A stretch of 64,000 nt of DNA from Cristatella mucedo (taxonomy: Eukaryota; Bryozoa; Phylactolaemata; Cristatellidae). Numbering within the stretch: position 1 is the first letter of the stretch; every line of letters begins with the position of its first letter. The translations under genes were made by a program, and so were the position numbers. The stretch lies in assembly GCA_009760855.2 (NCBI GenBank), contig WPIO01000103.1, positions 608,001 to 672,000 of the forward strand, given 5' to 3'. Under the pieces are notes generated by a model. The model had not been told where the DNA came from, did no database searches, and saw nothing but the letters and a program-made list of their open reading frames with translations. Positions 44,124-54,932 of the stretch are shown here, in pieces.

Positions 44124-44594
44124 CCGTATTTTTACAATAATAGGTCACACCCAAGTATAAGGGGCACCCTATATTTATGTACACAATTTTTATTTCGTTT
44201 TTATTGAAAAGTATTATTACTGAATAAGCAACTCATTTTGTATTAATATAAGTTTTCTTTAATCAAAACAGCTAGCAAGAAAATCGTCTTTATTATCACT
44301 GCTAACATCTTCATAGTCTCCAGCAGCATTGTCAACGTCTGAATCGTCGCTTTCCTCATAGTTCGCATCATCTTCAGTTCCATCCAGCATGTTTGCAATG
44401 CGAAATTTTAGGGTTTATGGTCAGCTAAAGTAAAGGATAAAGTAGTTAATCCCGTATGAACAAGTTGAGCAGTCTAAATAGGTAGTCAAGGAGTTGTTTT
44501 TGAGTTTGACATTATTTGACTTGAGTGTAGAAGTCGCAAGTTTATTTTTTCAAAAAAATTGGAGAAAGTACCACTTACAGTCGTAAAAATACGG
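44124..44594 (-). mobile_element. Repeat D copy 2, pogo-type element with a transposase C-terminal remnant
   Basis: Ends CCGTATTTTTAC and GTAAAAATACGG are perfect 12-bp inverted repeats (14 bp including the flanking TA at 44122-44123 and 44595-44596), with weaker similarity inward. On the minus strand a short frame at about 44400-44270 reads IANMLDGTEDDANYEESD, then DSDVDNAAGDYEDVSSDNKD and DFLASCFD before a stop. 'LDGTEDD' followed by an acidic C-terminus is typical of pogo/Tigger-like DDE transposases. The catalytic core is deleted, so this is a non-autonomous deletion derivative. Confidence 0.82.
44265..44403 (-). pseudogene. C-terminal remnant of a pogo-type transposase
   Basis: About 45 codons remain: NMLDGTEDDA, an Asp/Glu/Ser-rich stretch, and the final DDFLASCFD. 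In the family this tail follows the DDE integrase-like catalytic domain. It cannot act alone. Copy 1 of the same repeat lacks it. Confidence 0.7.
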
Positions 44595-44596
44595 TA

Positions 44597-45580
44597 ACTG
44601 ATGGCTCTTCTGGATTATACATGACTGTCACAAGCCAAGCACTAAGCACTATCGAACACATGCCATTCAAGCCACCCACAGCGTTTCAGATTGATCTGTG
44701 TCCTCAGTCACTTACACAGGCTTTTCTGATCACTGGTTTCAGAAGCTGCCAACAGGAAGGATAAGATTAAGGCAGCGACGTTACCACCGTCATTTCAACC
44801 TAGGATTCCATCACCAACTCAAATACGAGCAATCACGAAGGATTTCCTGAGGAGTCGTTCTTGTGTGTTTAAGACGCTGTTTAGTGAGAGTTGTATGAAG
44901 AATCTTTGACAGAAACGTAAAGAGGGCTGAGAAATATTTAGCTGAAATCAGATTCAAAATTAAAATTTTCAGTTACGCACAGAGCGAAGCCAACAAGAGC
45001 GCTTTGGAATATACTGTTTATCGAGTGAACTATTACAAGCTGAATAAGGAAGGGCTAAGTTTCGATGACTGGGTGAAGACAAAAGAGGGACTGACGTAGA
45101 ATAAGAATGCGGGCGAGTATGAGTCGTAATTGTTGCGCCACAGCAACTGAGGAAAATCTGAGCAATTTCCAAAAGGAGATTGCAAGTTACGACTAAACTC
45201 ACGATGCAGGCGGAGCTACAAAGACACGACCTTCACTCGTTAATATTCAATATGTCATGCTAGGGTCTAAGCTGAAATTAAGGTAGAGTAAGACGAAGGA
45301 TGTTACTTCGTTTAAGATCCGATCGAGGGCCAAGATCACCAGCTGCCTCCAGCGAGGCTAATGTAAAGCTGCCTATCCCAATAGAGAGTGAGCCTTGATC
45401 TGCAGCTGGTGGCAGGAGGACCCGCAATGGCTTCCATCTTATGGCTGACATGGGAGTATTTATTTTGCCTCTTTTTTGTTTTCTTCTTTATTCTCCGAAG
45501 CCTCAGAGCTTTGTATCGTGTGCGATCCCAACTACACACGTGGCTCCTCTATCAGGGCCAACGCAAGTGTTAAATGCCGC
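44597..45580. other. Stretch with no recognised feature
   Basis: Frames of 60-77 codons have no domain signal. No repeat was recognised. Confidence 0.4.
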
Positions 45581-45735
45581 GTTGGTCAGGCCCAGTGGTT
45601 AAGTAACTCGTCTTTAACAACCGAGATCGTGGTATTTGATGACCGAGGTCGCGGGCTCGAGCCCCGAGGCATATGTGAAGCGCCTTAATAGAGGTTAAGG
45701 TTTCTTAGGGTGCTGTGTAAATGAACTGCACGCAG
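45581..45735 (+). mobile_element. SINE-B copy 3
   Basis: GTTGGTCAGGCCCAGTGGTT (A-box region) and GTCGCGGGCTCGAGCCCCGA (B-box region, 45650-45669) are followed by AAGCGCCTTAATAGAGGTTA and TTTCTTAGGGTGCTGTGTAA. It has extra bases between the boxes relative to other copies. Its 3' end runs into the GGAC array. Confidence 0.88.
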
Positions 45736-45770
45736 ACACACTAACACCCACACCCATCCGAGCATACCCA

Positions 45771-46160
45771 CGGACGGACGGACGGACGGACGGACGGACG
45801 GACGGACGGACGGACGGACGGACGGACGGACGGACGGACGGACGGACGGACGGACGGACGGACGGACGGATGGACGGACGGACAGACGGACGGACGGACG
45901 GACGGACGGACGGACGGACGGACGGACGGACGGACGGACGGACGGACGGACGGACGGACGGACGGACGGACGGACGGACGGACGGACGGACGGACGGACG
46001 GACGGACGGACGGACGGACGGACTAACGCACGGACGGACGGACGGACGGACGGACGGACGGACGGACGGACGGACGGACGGACGGACGGACGGACGGACG
46101 GACGCACGGACGGACGCACGGATGGACGGACGCACGGACGCAGTGACGCACGGACGCACG
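45771..46160. repeat. (GGAC)n tetranucleotide array
   Basis: About 390 bp of GGAC units, nearly perfect, with isolated substitutions (GGAT at about 45871, ACAG at about 45883, CTAACGCAC near 46022-46030) and degeneration into GGACGCAC at the right edge. Because the unit is four bases, all three frames stay open on both strands, which creates long spurious frames. It is not a gene. Confidence 0.98.
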
Positions 46161-46235
46161 CGAACAAAACGCTCATGCACGTCCAACCGTGGGCGAGAAC
46201 GCACGCACACACTCTCACTCACGCACCTATATGGA

Positions 46236-46236
<1 letters not shown>

Positions 46237-46296
<60 letters not shown>
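46237..46296. repeat. (TA)n microsatellite
   Basis: About 60 bases of uninterrupted TA dinucleotides. It directly precedes repeat C copy 2. Confidence 0.97.
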
Positions 46297-46299
<3 letters not shown>

Positions 46300-46905
46300 T
46301 CAGGAAAGATTGGGCTACATTTTCTGCCAAAAATAAAATAATTCTAGCTATTGTGGAGGGAAAGTGTGACGACAGCAGGAGATTGGTACGATCGAACCAA
46401 ACAGATTTAACTTTATTTAGCATATACTACTTTCCTAAGACACCCTGCAGTTTTATTTGCCGATTCAGCAGCACATGTGATGACATTAGATCTCCGTAGC
46501 TACCTAAGACGAAGCTTTTGCAGCGCCAAAGCTATCTACTGCCAGGCGGCCGCCAAACGGCTGCACAAAACGCGTACGGGCCAACGCCACCTCCGTTGTG
46601 GGATTAGTCACGATAGACGACAGCTCATTATCGTATCGAAGGCAACAAATACCTTGGAGACGTTTATTCACACTGACGCCGCAGGGGCCATCATGTGACC
46701 GTACTGCCCAGCGTCCCAGTCCCAACTGCTCAGCCTCTGCAGGCTGTGGCATGAACATTGTTAAAATATCACCGCCCTAAATTGCAATGGCCCTTAAACC
46801 GGCAGCAGCTTCATAAACTCCTCTGGCCATAACCTGGTCGTAGCAGGATTAACAAAGCCATAAACGCCCCGGGCTTATAAACTAAAAAAACCATAAATCT
46901 GCAAA
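46297..46905 (+). repeat. Repeat C copy 2, uninterrupted
   Basis: It matches copy 1 at 35716-36440: GTGTCAGGAAAG, TTTATTTGCCGATTCAGCAG, CAGGCGGCCGCCAAACGG, AAAACGCGTACGGGCCAACG, ATAGACGACAGCTCATTATC and a CCATAAA-rich end (GCCATAAACGCCCC, CATAACCTGGTCGTAGCAG). It holds about 130 bp near its start that copy 1 lacks, and no SINE-A. Confidence 0.75.
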
Positions 46906-46956
46906 GCACCCATCGAGGGTTCGCTTGTTTACTTTTATCGTCTGATATATATAAGT

Positions 46957-47101
46957 ATATAATTCATTTGCATAGCACGCAAGATAACTTAATCTCTATC
47001 CAGGTGCTTCACGCATGCCTCGGGGCTTGAGCCCACGACCTCAGCCAGACTTTGGTCGGAGCGAGCACCTTGACCGCTGGACCAAATCAGCTGATAAGCT
47101 T
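46957..47101 (-). mobile_element. SINE-B copy 4, minus strand
   Basis: The minus strand reads CTGATTTGGTCCAGCGGTCA (A-box region), GACCAAAGTCTGGCTGAGGT, CGTGGGCTCAAGCCCCGAGG (B-box region), AAGCACCTGGATAGAGATTA and GCGTGCTATGCAAATGAATT. In the tail stem, AGCACC faces GTGCT, so a G-to-A change on one arm is matched by a C-to-T change on the other. Confidence 0.88.
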
Positions 47102-48365
47102 GAAAGCCTCGAAATCTTCGACGGATCAGTGTCACGGACGAACACTGCCAACAGTGTCTACATGTGATCTCTTCACCCTGCAGGGCAGGCAGGCGCACGT
47201 TTCGAGAGCGACTTATCTGGGACGTCCAGCTGCCCTTGGTAAACTAAGTGGCCAAAAAGCAGCCACGTGGGCGTGGCTTAGATAAAACGATAAATGTCAT
47301 CCAACAGCAGTGTTAGCTGTCACTCAGCGTGTACAGTTCTTTGGTAATTGATTAGATGATTTCAATGAGTTGTAACGATACGATGTCACTAGTGACTTAA
47401 GTGAGGAGGAGTCCGTGACATCCGCAGCTATGATAATCTGGTCCATTTGGGGCACCTGGAGAAGATGGCCGGAAGATGCCTTTTAAGATCTGGACCGCTT
47501 ATCTCTCTATTTACATTGCCAGCCAGCAGATATACTTAAACTGTGCCCAGGTGACTCTCTTGCTGCTGGCTGCATCGAGAGATCTGGAGGTCTGCAGGTA
47601 AAAGCCTTTTAGTTTCCGGTTGCAGCTGTAGTTCACCACCAGCTGTAGCTCAGCATTCGCTTGCACGTGCCGTCTTACGGCGTTTTTTCATTCAACTTCG
47701 AGGCATTCTTGCCAACGTTTCCCTGCAGTAGTGAAGCTCAACGAATTTGACTTCAAGATAATGTTTGGCAGGTGGTGGTCATTCGACCTACACAATGCAT
47801 TCCCGGCCAGCTTCGGTGAATGAGCTCTGCTGCTGGCGCACTGCAACGAGCTGAAGGCTTGACTGAAAACGTCCCTTGGTGATCAGCTAGGTCCGACTGG
47901 CACGCATTGATATAGAAATATTGTTCCAGATGGCACCATTTTTCCGCTGGCTTTCGGTGGTTTTCTTTGGGTCGCTACCACGCTACCACGCTTCGTCGTC
48001 CTCATTTAAGCCTAGCACTACCTAACAGAGTTGTTCATTTTAAATAATAGCAAATTGATCGATTAGTGTTATTTCAAGGTGATGGATTGAAAGCAGCAGA
48101 AGATGGTCGCCACTCAATTGTTGCGACGGCAATCTTGCCATCGCATTCGTCTGTGTCGCGTTTGCTTTTGCCATTGTCTTACGTCTGAGGCTGGTTCATG
48201 GCGCACGAGAAATCGTTGGCCCGATGATGGCCCATGCAGAAGGAAACTCCCCCAGACAGAGGATGTCAAATGGCAAGCACGTATATCCGAAGGGGTAGGG
48301 AACCGGTCTCAGCTTGGCTCCGTAAAAAAACTTCGTTGCTGTCCACAACATACCATTCATACCAT
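47102..48365. other. Stretch with no recognised feature
   Basis: No gene, RNA or repeat was recognised. Short frames (77-91 codons) near 47052-47285 and 48103-48429 have no motif. Confidence 0.45.
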
Positions 48366-48369
48366 CAAT

Positions 48370-48488
48370 TATTCTTGAAACAATCCCCCTAACCATGTTA
48401 TTCATGTTGTTTATCAAGCACGATACCACTCACCATTCGATCGTGTTTCCTTAGCAGCAAATGTTAGGCGCCTAGAAAAAGATTTGAG
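48370..48488 (+). mobile_element. LINE-A 3' UTR and tail, left half
   Basis: CCCCCTAACCATGTTATTCA, TCACCATTCGATCGTGTTTC, CAGCAAATGTTAGGCGCCTA and GAAAAAGATTTGAG follow the LINE-A end and stop in the middle of the stem-loop. The missing half is found at 50008-50062. Confidence 0.92.
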
Positions 48489-50007
48489 GGGGAGTTTCGG
48501 CAGTTATGCCCCACCCCTATAGAAGTACTGTAGGAGTTATGTCCCTCAAAACACATTTATTGTCATTTCTCAAATACTAATTGACCGACAGGCATGCAAA
48601 TTTTTCCAAACAACAAGGGCAACACGATCTCTCTTTTGACGTAACCATAGTGCCACTTTGACTTTCTGATGACCTGTACAAGTCAAGGTCAAGTATTTGC
48701 ATCGGTATATCCCTTCGGTTTTATCCAAACAGACTCATTACAATGCATTGTGGAAATATGTTAAACATCTCAAAAAATTCAGAACATTTTTGTTTATCCT
48801 GCGTTTTTCTAAAATGTACATACCATTTTTTTACGTTTAAAAATACACATTGATCAGGAAAGTGTCGATCAATTGACTTTAAAGGACAGTGGCGACTTGA
48901 AAAATCCATGGGTAAAACAAGTCGACCATAGCATATACTCCAAATTTCAAGTCGATGTGGCAATAGATGGCCAAGCAGTAGCATCTTAAAGGTGCAAAGC
49001 CTAACTGTTCAGGAAGCACAGACTGATATAATGAAATAACACAAGTTGCCAGCTAATAGCTCAACCAGCTGGCAGCACACACCTTGATGTCAAAAACCTC
49101 ATAACCGTCATAAATTAATGCCAGCATTGTCAATATATCTTTCTGTCGGATCAAAATTGCATACAATCATAAATTTCGAGTTTATTGGATCACTACTATC
49201 GTAGATATCACATAAGCATGATAGCGAAGGTAGTTACGATAGCTCTCATACCGCCGGCAGTCAAACCACGCCCGCAGTAAACCCCCTTCCCCGGGCGTCT
49301 GACCCGCGTTCGCCAACACAAATCTCAAGCTATCAATGGCATTAATGAGAACTAAAAACCATCTCAATTTCCCTTAAATAGTATAGAATCAACATTTTCA
49401 GACTGATTCCAAATGAACTACGCGCTAGCTCCATCCAAGTCACCACAGCCACCGTACACCGTTGCCTCGTGAATTATGGCCTCTACAGGAAGCAGATTAA
49501 CAATCCCATGACTCAGTAGGTGCAGTGGTAATCATCTCCTTAGTTACAACAGTCCTTGAAATGCCGTTTGCAGCCAGTTGCTATGGGCGGGGCAGGGAAG
49601 CAAGCGGAGGCAGGACTAGGCTCCGGCCGATTGGGTTTGCGCTTTTATGATCTTGTTATACTACCATTTGGACGTTCGATCTCGAGGGGGCGTGTCATTT
49701 TTAAAAATTGAACGTATTTTTGGTAGTTTGAAGTCATGTTCTGCGGGTTCATTTAGGGCTGAGTACCTTATATTTACAAAATTCACCGGGAACGCTCGGT
49801 TCGGGAGCTCGGGTTTTTAAAAAAAAACCTGCTGAGCTCGACACACTACTTCCGGTTTAAGTACGTATTACAAAATAATTTTATTTACCATGTTCTGGTC
49901 ATATGTCAACCACCACAATTAGGGATTTAATTTATAACTGGTTCGTCTTTTAGCAGGAAAATTTCCATAACACTGAAAATTGTTGACCATTTTGCTCAAA
50001 TTCCCCC
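48489..50007. mobile_element. 1.5-kb insertion with terminal inverted repeats, no transposase seen
   Basis: The insertion splits a LINE-A terminal stem-loop. Its left end GGGGAGTTTCGGC (with a preceding G) and right end GCTCAAATTCCCCC are imperfect inverted repeats (about 11 of 14 positions). Flanks TTGAG (48484-48488) and TTAAG (50008-50012) look like a 5-bp target duplication with one change. No open frame in the interior resembles a transposase, so it is likely a non-autonomous DNA transposon of unknown superfamily. Two short frames (87 codons at 48721-48984, 61 codons at 49182-49367, both minus) have no domains. Confidence 0.65.
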
Positions 50008-50062
50008 TTAAGTTCTCTGAGGGTGCTTCATCGAGTGTATTATTATTATTATTATTATTATC
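50008..50062 (+). mobile_element. LINE-A tail, right half
   Basis: AAGTTCTCTGAGGGTGCTTC, ATCGAGTG and (ATT)n complete the stem-loop interrupted at 48488. Confidence 0.92.
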
Positions 50063-51884
50063 CCGTACTTTACACAAGAAAGCCGGTCTGATCTTCCAAT
50101 GACCTAACTTTTAAGCCATTATTACTGACGAATGAGGAAATCTTACGGTTCTTTCTTAATGTAAAAAACATGTATTGAAAGAAAAATGAAAGAACATTTA
50201 GAAAATTTGGCATTTCCAGGCTTCTCTAGTCTCTGTTTTTGTGTTTGTCGTATGTGGATATTCGTTGAGCTCCCAAAGCCGAATACCTACTGGCTTCTAA
50301 GGAGATGCGTCTGCACTGTTTTTCTTGCGGATATCGGCGATAGTTACGCATATGACCTTCAACCCAAGTGAACTAGTCTTTCTTTTTGCTTTTCTTAGTG
50401 TGCTACATGTGCACGATTCGTGATATTTTATATTTTAAGGGTTCCAGCTGAACAGCTGCTCTGGGCGTCTTTTCATGCACTTTTACATGCTTATCTGAGC
50501 GTGATGTCTTGCTTTTCAGCAATTCTTGGTTATTGCTTCCATCGCTGCTAGTTCTACGCAGTCCTTCTAGAGATTTGGTTCAATTGGAAACTATAAAGGG
50601 TACTTACTGTGATCCTAGTTACTAGCTTATGCACACGGAAAATTGTGGAGTATTGCACTGCGGGTCCGAGCGTCCGCTGACCGCTGACCGCAGTGAGCCC
50701 GGCCTACTGCCGGGCAGTGACTCGAACCAACGAACTGCTGCCTGCACCTTCTCGCCTTCAGTCCAGAGGTGCTCGCTTAGCTTTTGACAACGCGACAGCT
50801 CCAAGTTTTTCCGTCAATTTGTGCTGCAGAGTTTGTCGCATGCGATGTTACCGCATAATTTATTTCAGCCGCGTAGAGTTGCCACGCTTGAGTGCTCCTT
50901 CCTCAGCTGCTTTTCTCTGGTCGTGGTCCTCTGAAGCGATAGATGCCTAGAAGCAGCTTACCTGGAATTAAGGCGAACGGGGTCATTAGTGAGTAGCGAG
51001 AGTTAGTTCAAACGGACACTCCGACGGAAACGTGACGGCTCCGAGGAGGACTGTGCCGGGTCTTTTACCCTTACCGATGTCTCAGTCTCTCAGCCTATTG
51101 ACGCCAACGAAATTTGTGTAATTTAGGTTGATAGCAGACACTCATACAATAGATAAATATATTACTTTTTTTTAGTAGCGCCATTTTTCTTAGTGCGGCT
51201 GAAGAGGAGCCGGCAGAACTCGGTGAAGGACGGTGGGTGGACGTGTCTGAAAGCCAATCAATTCCCGCGACTGCGAGTTCGAGTCCATAAGGAAGCAGTT
51301 AAAAAAGACGTTTTACCTGCCAGCTGCTGCTACGGGTTAGCCAATCGTTTGTCCTAAAACGCCGGCAGTCTAAAGAGACGTATCCTAAACGCCAGTGTAG
51401 GCGCAAGTATGGTGGTAGTTATAAGGGGCTTCAAAGTAGGAAAGAATTGGACCAGCTTCAGGACTCGGGCCGGAACAAGTGACAACGCTGGTGCAGAAGC
51501 GTGCGTCCACGCCGCTCTTCTGCGTCTGGAGCTAGATGCAATAGAAGGCCGAGCGTAGACCCGGCCGGCCTCGGGCCACAGTTCGCCCAAGACTCACGCA
51601 CCGCGCGTGTCGCAGCGAAGTCGGTGCTCCCCTGGGCGAAGCAGACAACTCGACAACTGCGCCATGTCGCACTGTCAGTGCAACAGCAGGCCTGGGTCGC
51701 AGCGAGGCCAGGGACAGCCGGGAGGAGGCTCTACGAGAATGAGCGGCAGCGGTGGCGGCCATATCTTCGGCGTCTGCCACGCGAGAGGCAGCAGCTCGTC
51801 ATTGAGGCTTGAGGAAGCGAATGCTCCTACGGCGACACCTGTCGCCCTATAATCGTCGTCTACGAGCTGCTACGGATGTCACGG
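50063..51884. other. Stretch with no recognised gene
   Basis: B-box-like segments occur at about 50724-50738 (minus, GTTGGTTCGAGTCACTG) and 51278-51292 (plus, GAGTTCGAGTCCAT), but no matching A box or cloverleaf was found. They may be old SINE heads. GC-rich frames at 51354-51852 overlap on both strands without a domain. Confidence 0.4.
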
Positions 51885-52066
51885 ACTTATGCCCGTGACA
51901 TAAACACAGAGAATTTCATTGCCCACTAACCATATTATGCATGCATGTCGACACTGTGCATGTCGCCAGTAACCACGTGATCGTGCTTCCTGTACATCGT
52001 GTGTGAAGTGCCTAGAAAGATATCAAGTTACCTGTGAGTGCTGTGCAAATGTATTATTATTATTTA
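51885..52066 (+). mobile_element. LINE-A 3' UTR and tail, divergent subtype
   Basis: ATATTATGCATGCATGTCGA, CACTGTGCATGTCGCCAGTA, ACCACGTGATCGTGCTTCCT, GTGAAGTGCCTAGAAAGATA, then GTGAGTGCTGTGCAAATG and (ATT)n. It differs from the main LINE-A tail, having a GTGCAAATG end, and resembles the copies at 6.1, 11.4 and 54.9 kb. Confidence 0.82.
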
Positions 52067-52499
52067 CGTTGAATTAAAAATCAGTTCCAGTGTCCGCTGA
52101 CCTGGTGGTAAGCTCAGCCTAGCTGGCGAGCCCGGCCTGCTGCCGATCAAGGAGTCCATACATAGCTCGACCAGGGTCTTCGAGTGCTCGGATCTCCAAG
52201 TCTCGTTCAGTTTTGACGAGTCATAAGTGCTCTGTACGCTGAGCTAACTGCAGCACGAAGCTCACGGGCTGCTTCTTCAGTCTATTTCTGTTGAGTACTC
52301 GATATTGCCGCTGCTAAGGCAATGTGTCTTCCTTTTTTCTACTTTATCTTGTTGTTTTCTGCTCATATCCTCCTTGCTCTGGTCGTTTTTTATTACTTTT
52401 CTTGCCATGAAAACTTGCCATTCTGAAATGGCGGGAGAAGATAGCGTATAAATATCGCAGTATAAATACTAGTATAAATATCGCAGCATTAAAACTTCA
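52067..52499. other. Stretch with no recognised feature
   Basis: No gene or repeat was recognised. Around 52445-52495 ATAAATATCGCAG-like units are repeated three times (AGTATAAATATCGCAG variants). Confidence 0.45.
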
Positions 52500-53616
52500 C
52501 ACCTATCTGGTCAGTTCCCGTCTGGTTTGAGATCTGATCTAATCGTTCCATAGAATCAGCATTGCTTCGAGTATATTACGACCTTTTTAAGAATGCAAAC
52601 TCAGATAGAGTCACTCTGCTTGTTTTGTTTAATCTTTAGTCAGCTTTTGATACTGTAGATTATCAAGTTTTTCTCGAGCACTTCTCATCTCGCCTGGGTC
52701 TCACTGAATCTGCACTGAAGTTGTTCAGGTCCTATCTCAGTGGGAGACTCCACAGTAATGATGTGAATGAACTTAGATCCTCCGACGAACCTCTGAAATA
52801 TGAGGTACCCCAGCGATCTGGGCTTGGTTCTATTCCTTTTAATGGTTTATACTTTCCCTCTTGCCAATGGAATTGCCAAGCACAATCTAGGCTTTCACAT
52901 CTATGCGAATGACACTCTGGTGAACCTTTGCTTCGATTCCTCCCAGTCCTCTAGCACGTCGAATTATCTCATCTCCCTTGCTGCATGTACTGATGACATC
53001 CATACATGAATGACAGCAACCTTTCTTAAACTGAATGATGATACAATCAACTTACTAGTTATGCGAAACCCAAGTGTGATTCAGAAATTGGAAAGGTTAA
53101 CGCTCACAATCGGCTCTGCCAAGCGTATAGCTCCGGTTGACTCTGAGCGAAATCTAGGTGTCCTGTTCCAAAGTGATCATTCATTAGACGACCACATCAG
53201 CTCGACAGTTAAGTCTGCCTACTTTAAGTTACATAAAATTGCTAAACTTCGGGCTTGCTTACACAGCAATACCACATCTAAATTGGTTTGCTCATTCGGA
53301 ACACCCCATCTCAACCTCTGTAACTAATTGGTTGCTGGTCAACCGGCATGTGCAATCAGGCACTTACAGTTGGTGCAAAACTCTGCAGCTAGGCTTGTTT
53401 GTCGTGAGCGTCACAGTTGCCACATCATACCACTCCTCGCCGACCTGCACTGGCTACCTGTCAAGCAACGGATCGACTTTAAGGTGTTGTCGCTCACTTT
53501 TAGGTCTCTTCATTTTTTTGCTCCATGCTAATCAGATCTACTTCCCCATAAGGCTAAGCATCGTACTACCCGCATTTCGTCCAGTCTCCGTACTACCCGC
53601 ATTTCGTCCAGTCTCC
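52500..53616 (+). mobile_element. LINE-A reverse transcriptase to C-terminal fragment
   Basis: It begins at the 'FQSGF' block (52515), then LLVLFNL followed by a stop where the family reads DLSAAFD, SYLSGRLHSNDVNELRSS, and KHNLGFHIYANDTL. The active site is YAND at 52902-52913, with the first catalytic Asp replaced by Asn. It continues with [60 protein letters not shown] and stops near 53580. Frameshifts and stops are present. It has no tail of its own. Confidence 0.9.
53563..53616 (+). repeat. 27-bp tandem duplication
   Basis: Two identical 27-bp units (53563-53589, 53590-53616), beginning GTACTACCCGCATTTCGTCC, lie at the junction between two LINE-A copies. Confidence 0.95.
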
Positions 53617-54932
53617 CTCCCACCATTCCTATCAAAAACACCAGAATGAGTCGTAGCAAACCAGCTGAAATTGTATATTGAAACTTCAAACATTTTTAGT
53701 AAGTTTCCGTCTGTTTTAGAGCTAATCACTCAACAGAGTCAGCATTGCTTCGGGTTTACAATGACCTACGTAGGAATACAGATATAGGTAGAGTCTTTCT
53801 GCTGGCTTTGTTCGATCTTTAGGCAGCTTTGATACTATCGATCACTAAATTCTTCTCGAGCAGCTCTCATCTCGCCTGGGCGTCAAGTGCAATCTCATTA
53901 AGAGACTCTAGAGTATTTATTTGAATGGACACAGATCATCCAAGAACCACTGAAGAATGGGGTAACTCAGGGCTCTGTGCTTGGTCCGGTTCTCTTCACG
54001 ATTTATACTATAGCTCTTGCCGATGTGATTGCTAAGCACAATCTAGGCTTCACTTCTATGCGGATGATAATAAGCTGTAACTTTGCTTTGATCCCTCCCA
54101 GCCCCCAGCATGTCAAATTCTCTCAACTCCTTTGCTGCATGTATTGATGACACTTCGCATGGATGGCAGCAACATTTATTTAATTGAATTATGAAAAACG
54201 ACTTACTAATTATGGGCGAACCAAGTGCGATAAAGAAATCGGAAAGGCTGACGCTCAAATCGGATCTGTAAGCATATCTCCGGTTGAAACTGAATGAATT
54301 CGAGGTGTCATGTTCCAAAGTGATCTTTAGTTAGATGACCACATTAGCTCTGCCTTCAAGTCTGCCTACTGTCAGTTAAATAAATTAGCTAAACTTTAGC
54401 CGTACTTAGACATCGATACTATATCTAAATTGATCCATGCATTCGTGACATCCCGTCTAGGCTTCTGCAGCTCACTGCTTACTGGTCTAGCAGCCTGTAC
54501 AATAAGCCGTTACAGCTATTGCAAAACTAAGCACATAGGCTCGTCTTTCGCGAGCGTAGCAGTTGCCACATCATACCAATTCTTGACGACCTGCACTAGC
54601 TCATAGTCAAGCTACGCATATATTTCAACGCTTTGTCACTCACTTTTAGATCCCACCATTCTTTAGCACCTGCCTACCTATAAGAACTACTCCCCCACCT
54701 TCGCATCACCTGGCTATCGGAATATAATTGTTTATATATCCTCGCTAAACTCCCACCAATTCATCCCTACTTGTGCCCTGTCTGTATGAATTGTGCTTTA
54801 TCTGCCTGTGCATTCTGACATTGTGCCAGATTATTGCTAATGAACTGTCATGCTTTCCATATGTTAAAGTGTCTAGAAAGATATGCATTTCCCTTAAAAG
54901 TGCTTAGCAAATGTTTTATTTTTATTATTATT
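53617..54932 (+). mobile_element. LINE-A second copy, reverse transcriptase to tail
   Basis: It starts at the equivalent of 'LLPFISKI.ERVVA.QL' (53617-53670) and runs through FRANHSTESALLRVYNDL, a frameshifted DxxAAFDTIDH, YADDNKL (YADD at 54057-54068), NLGVMFQSD and the C-terminal region. It then ends in a divergent tail at about 54850-54932 (AAAGTGTCTAGAAAGATATG, AAAGTGCTTAGCAAATG, interrupted (ATT)n). Heavily damaged. Confidence 0.85.

Noticed and set aside
45685-46499. Very long frames on both strands encoding VRPS or DGRT repeats (up to 242 codons)
   Set aside because: They are products of the GGAC tetranucleotide array and the TA run, which keep every frame open. There is no gene evidence.
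50715-50745. B-box-like GGTTCGAGTCACTG on the minus strand
   Set aside because: No cloverleaf or A box upstream; too little to call a tRNA or SINE.
51270-51300. B-box-like GAGTTCGAGTCC suggesting a tRNA gene
   Set aside because: No A box, acceptor stem or anticodon arm could be drawn around it. At most an old SINE head.
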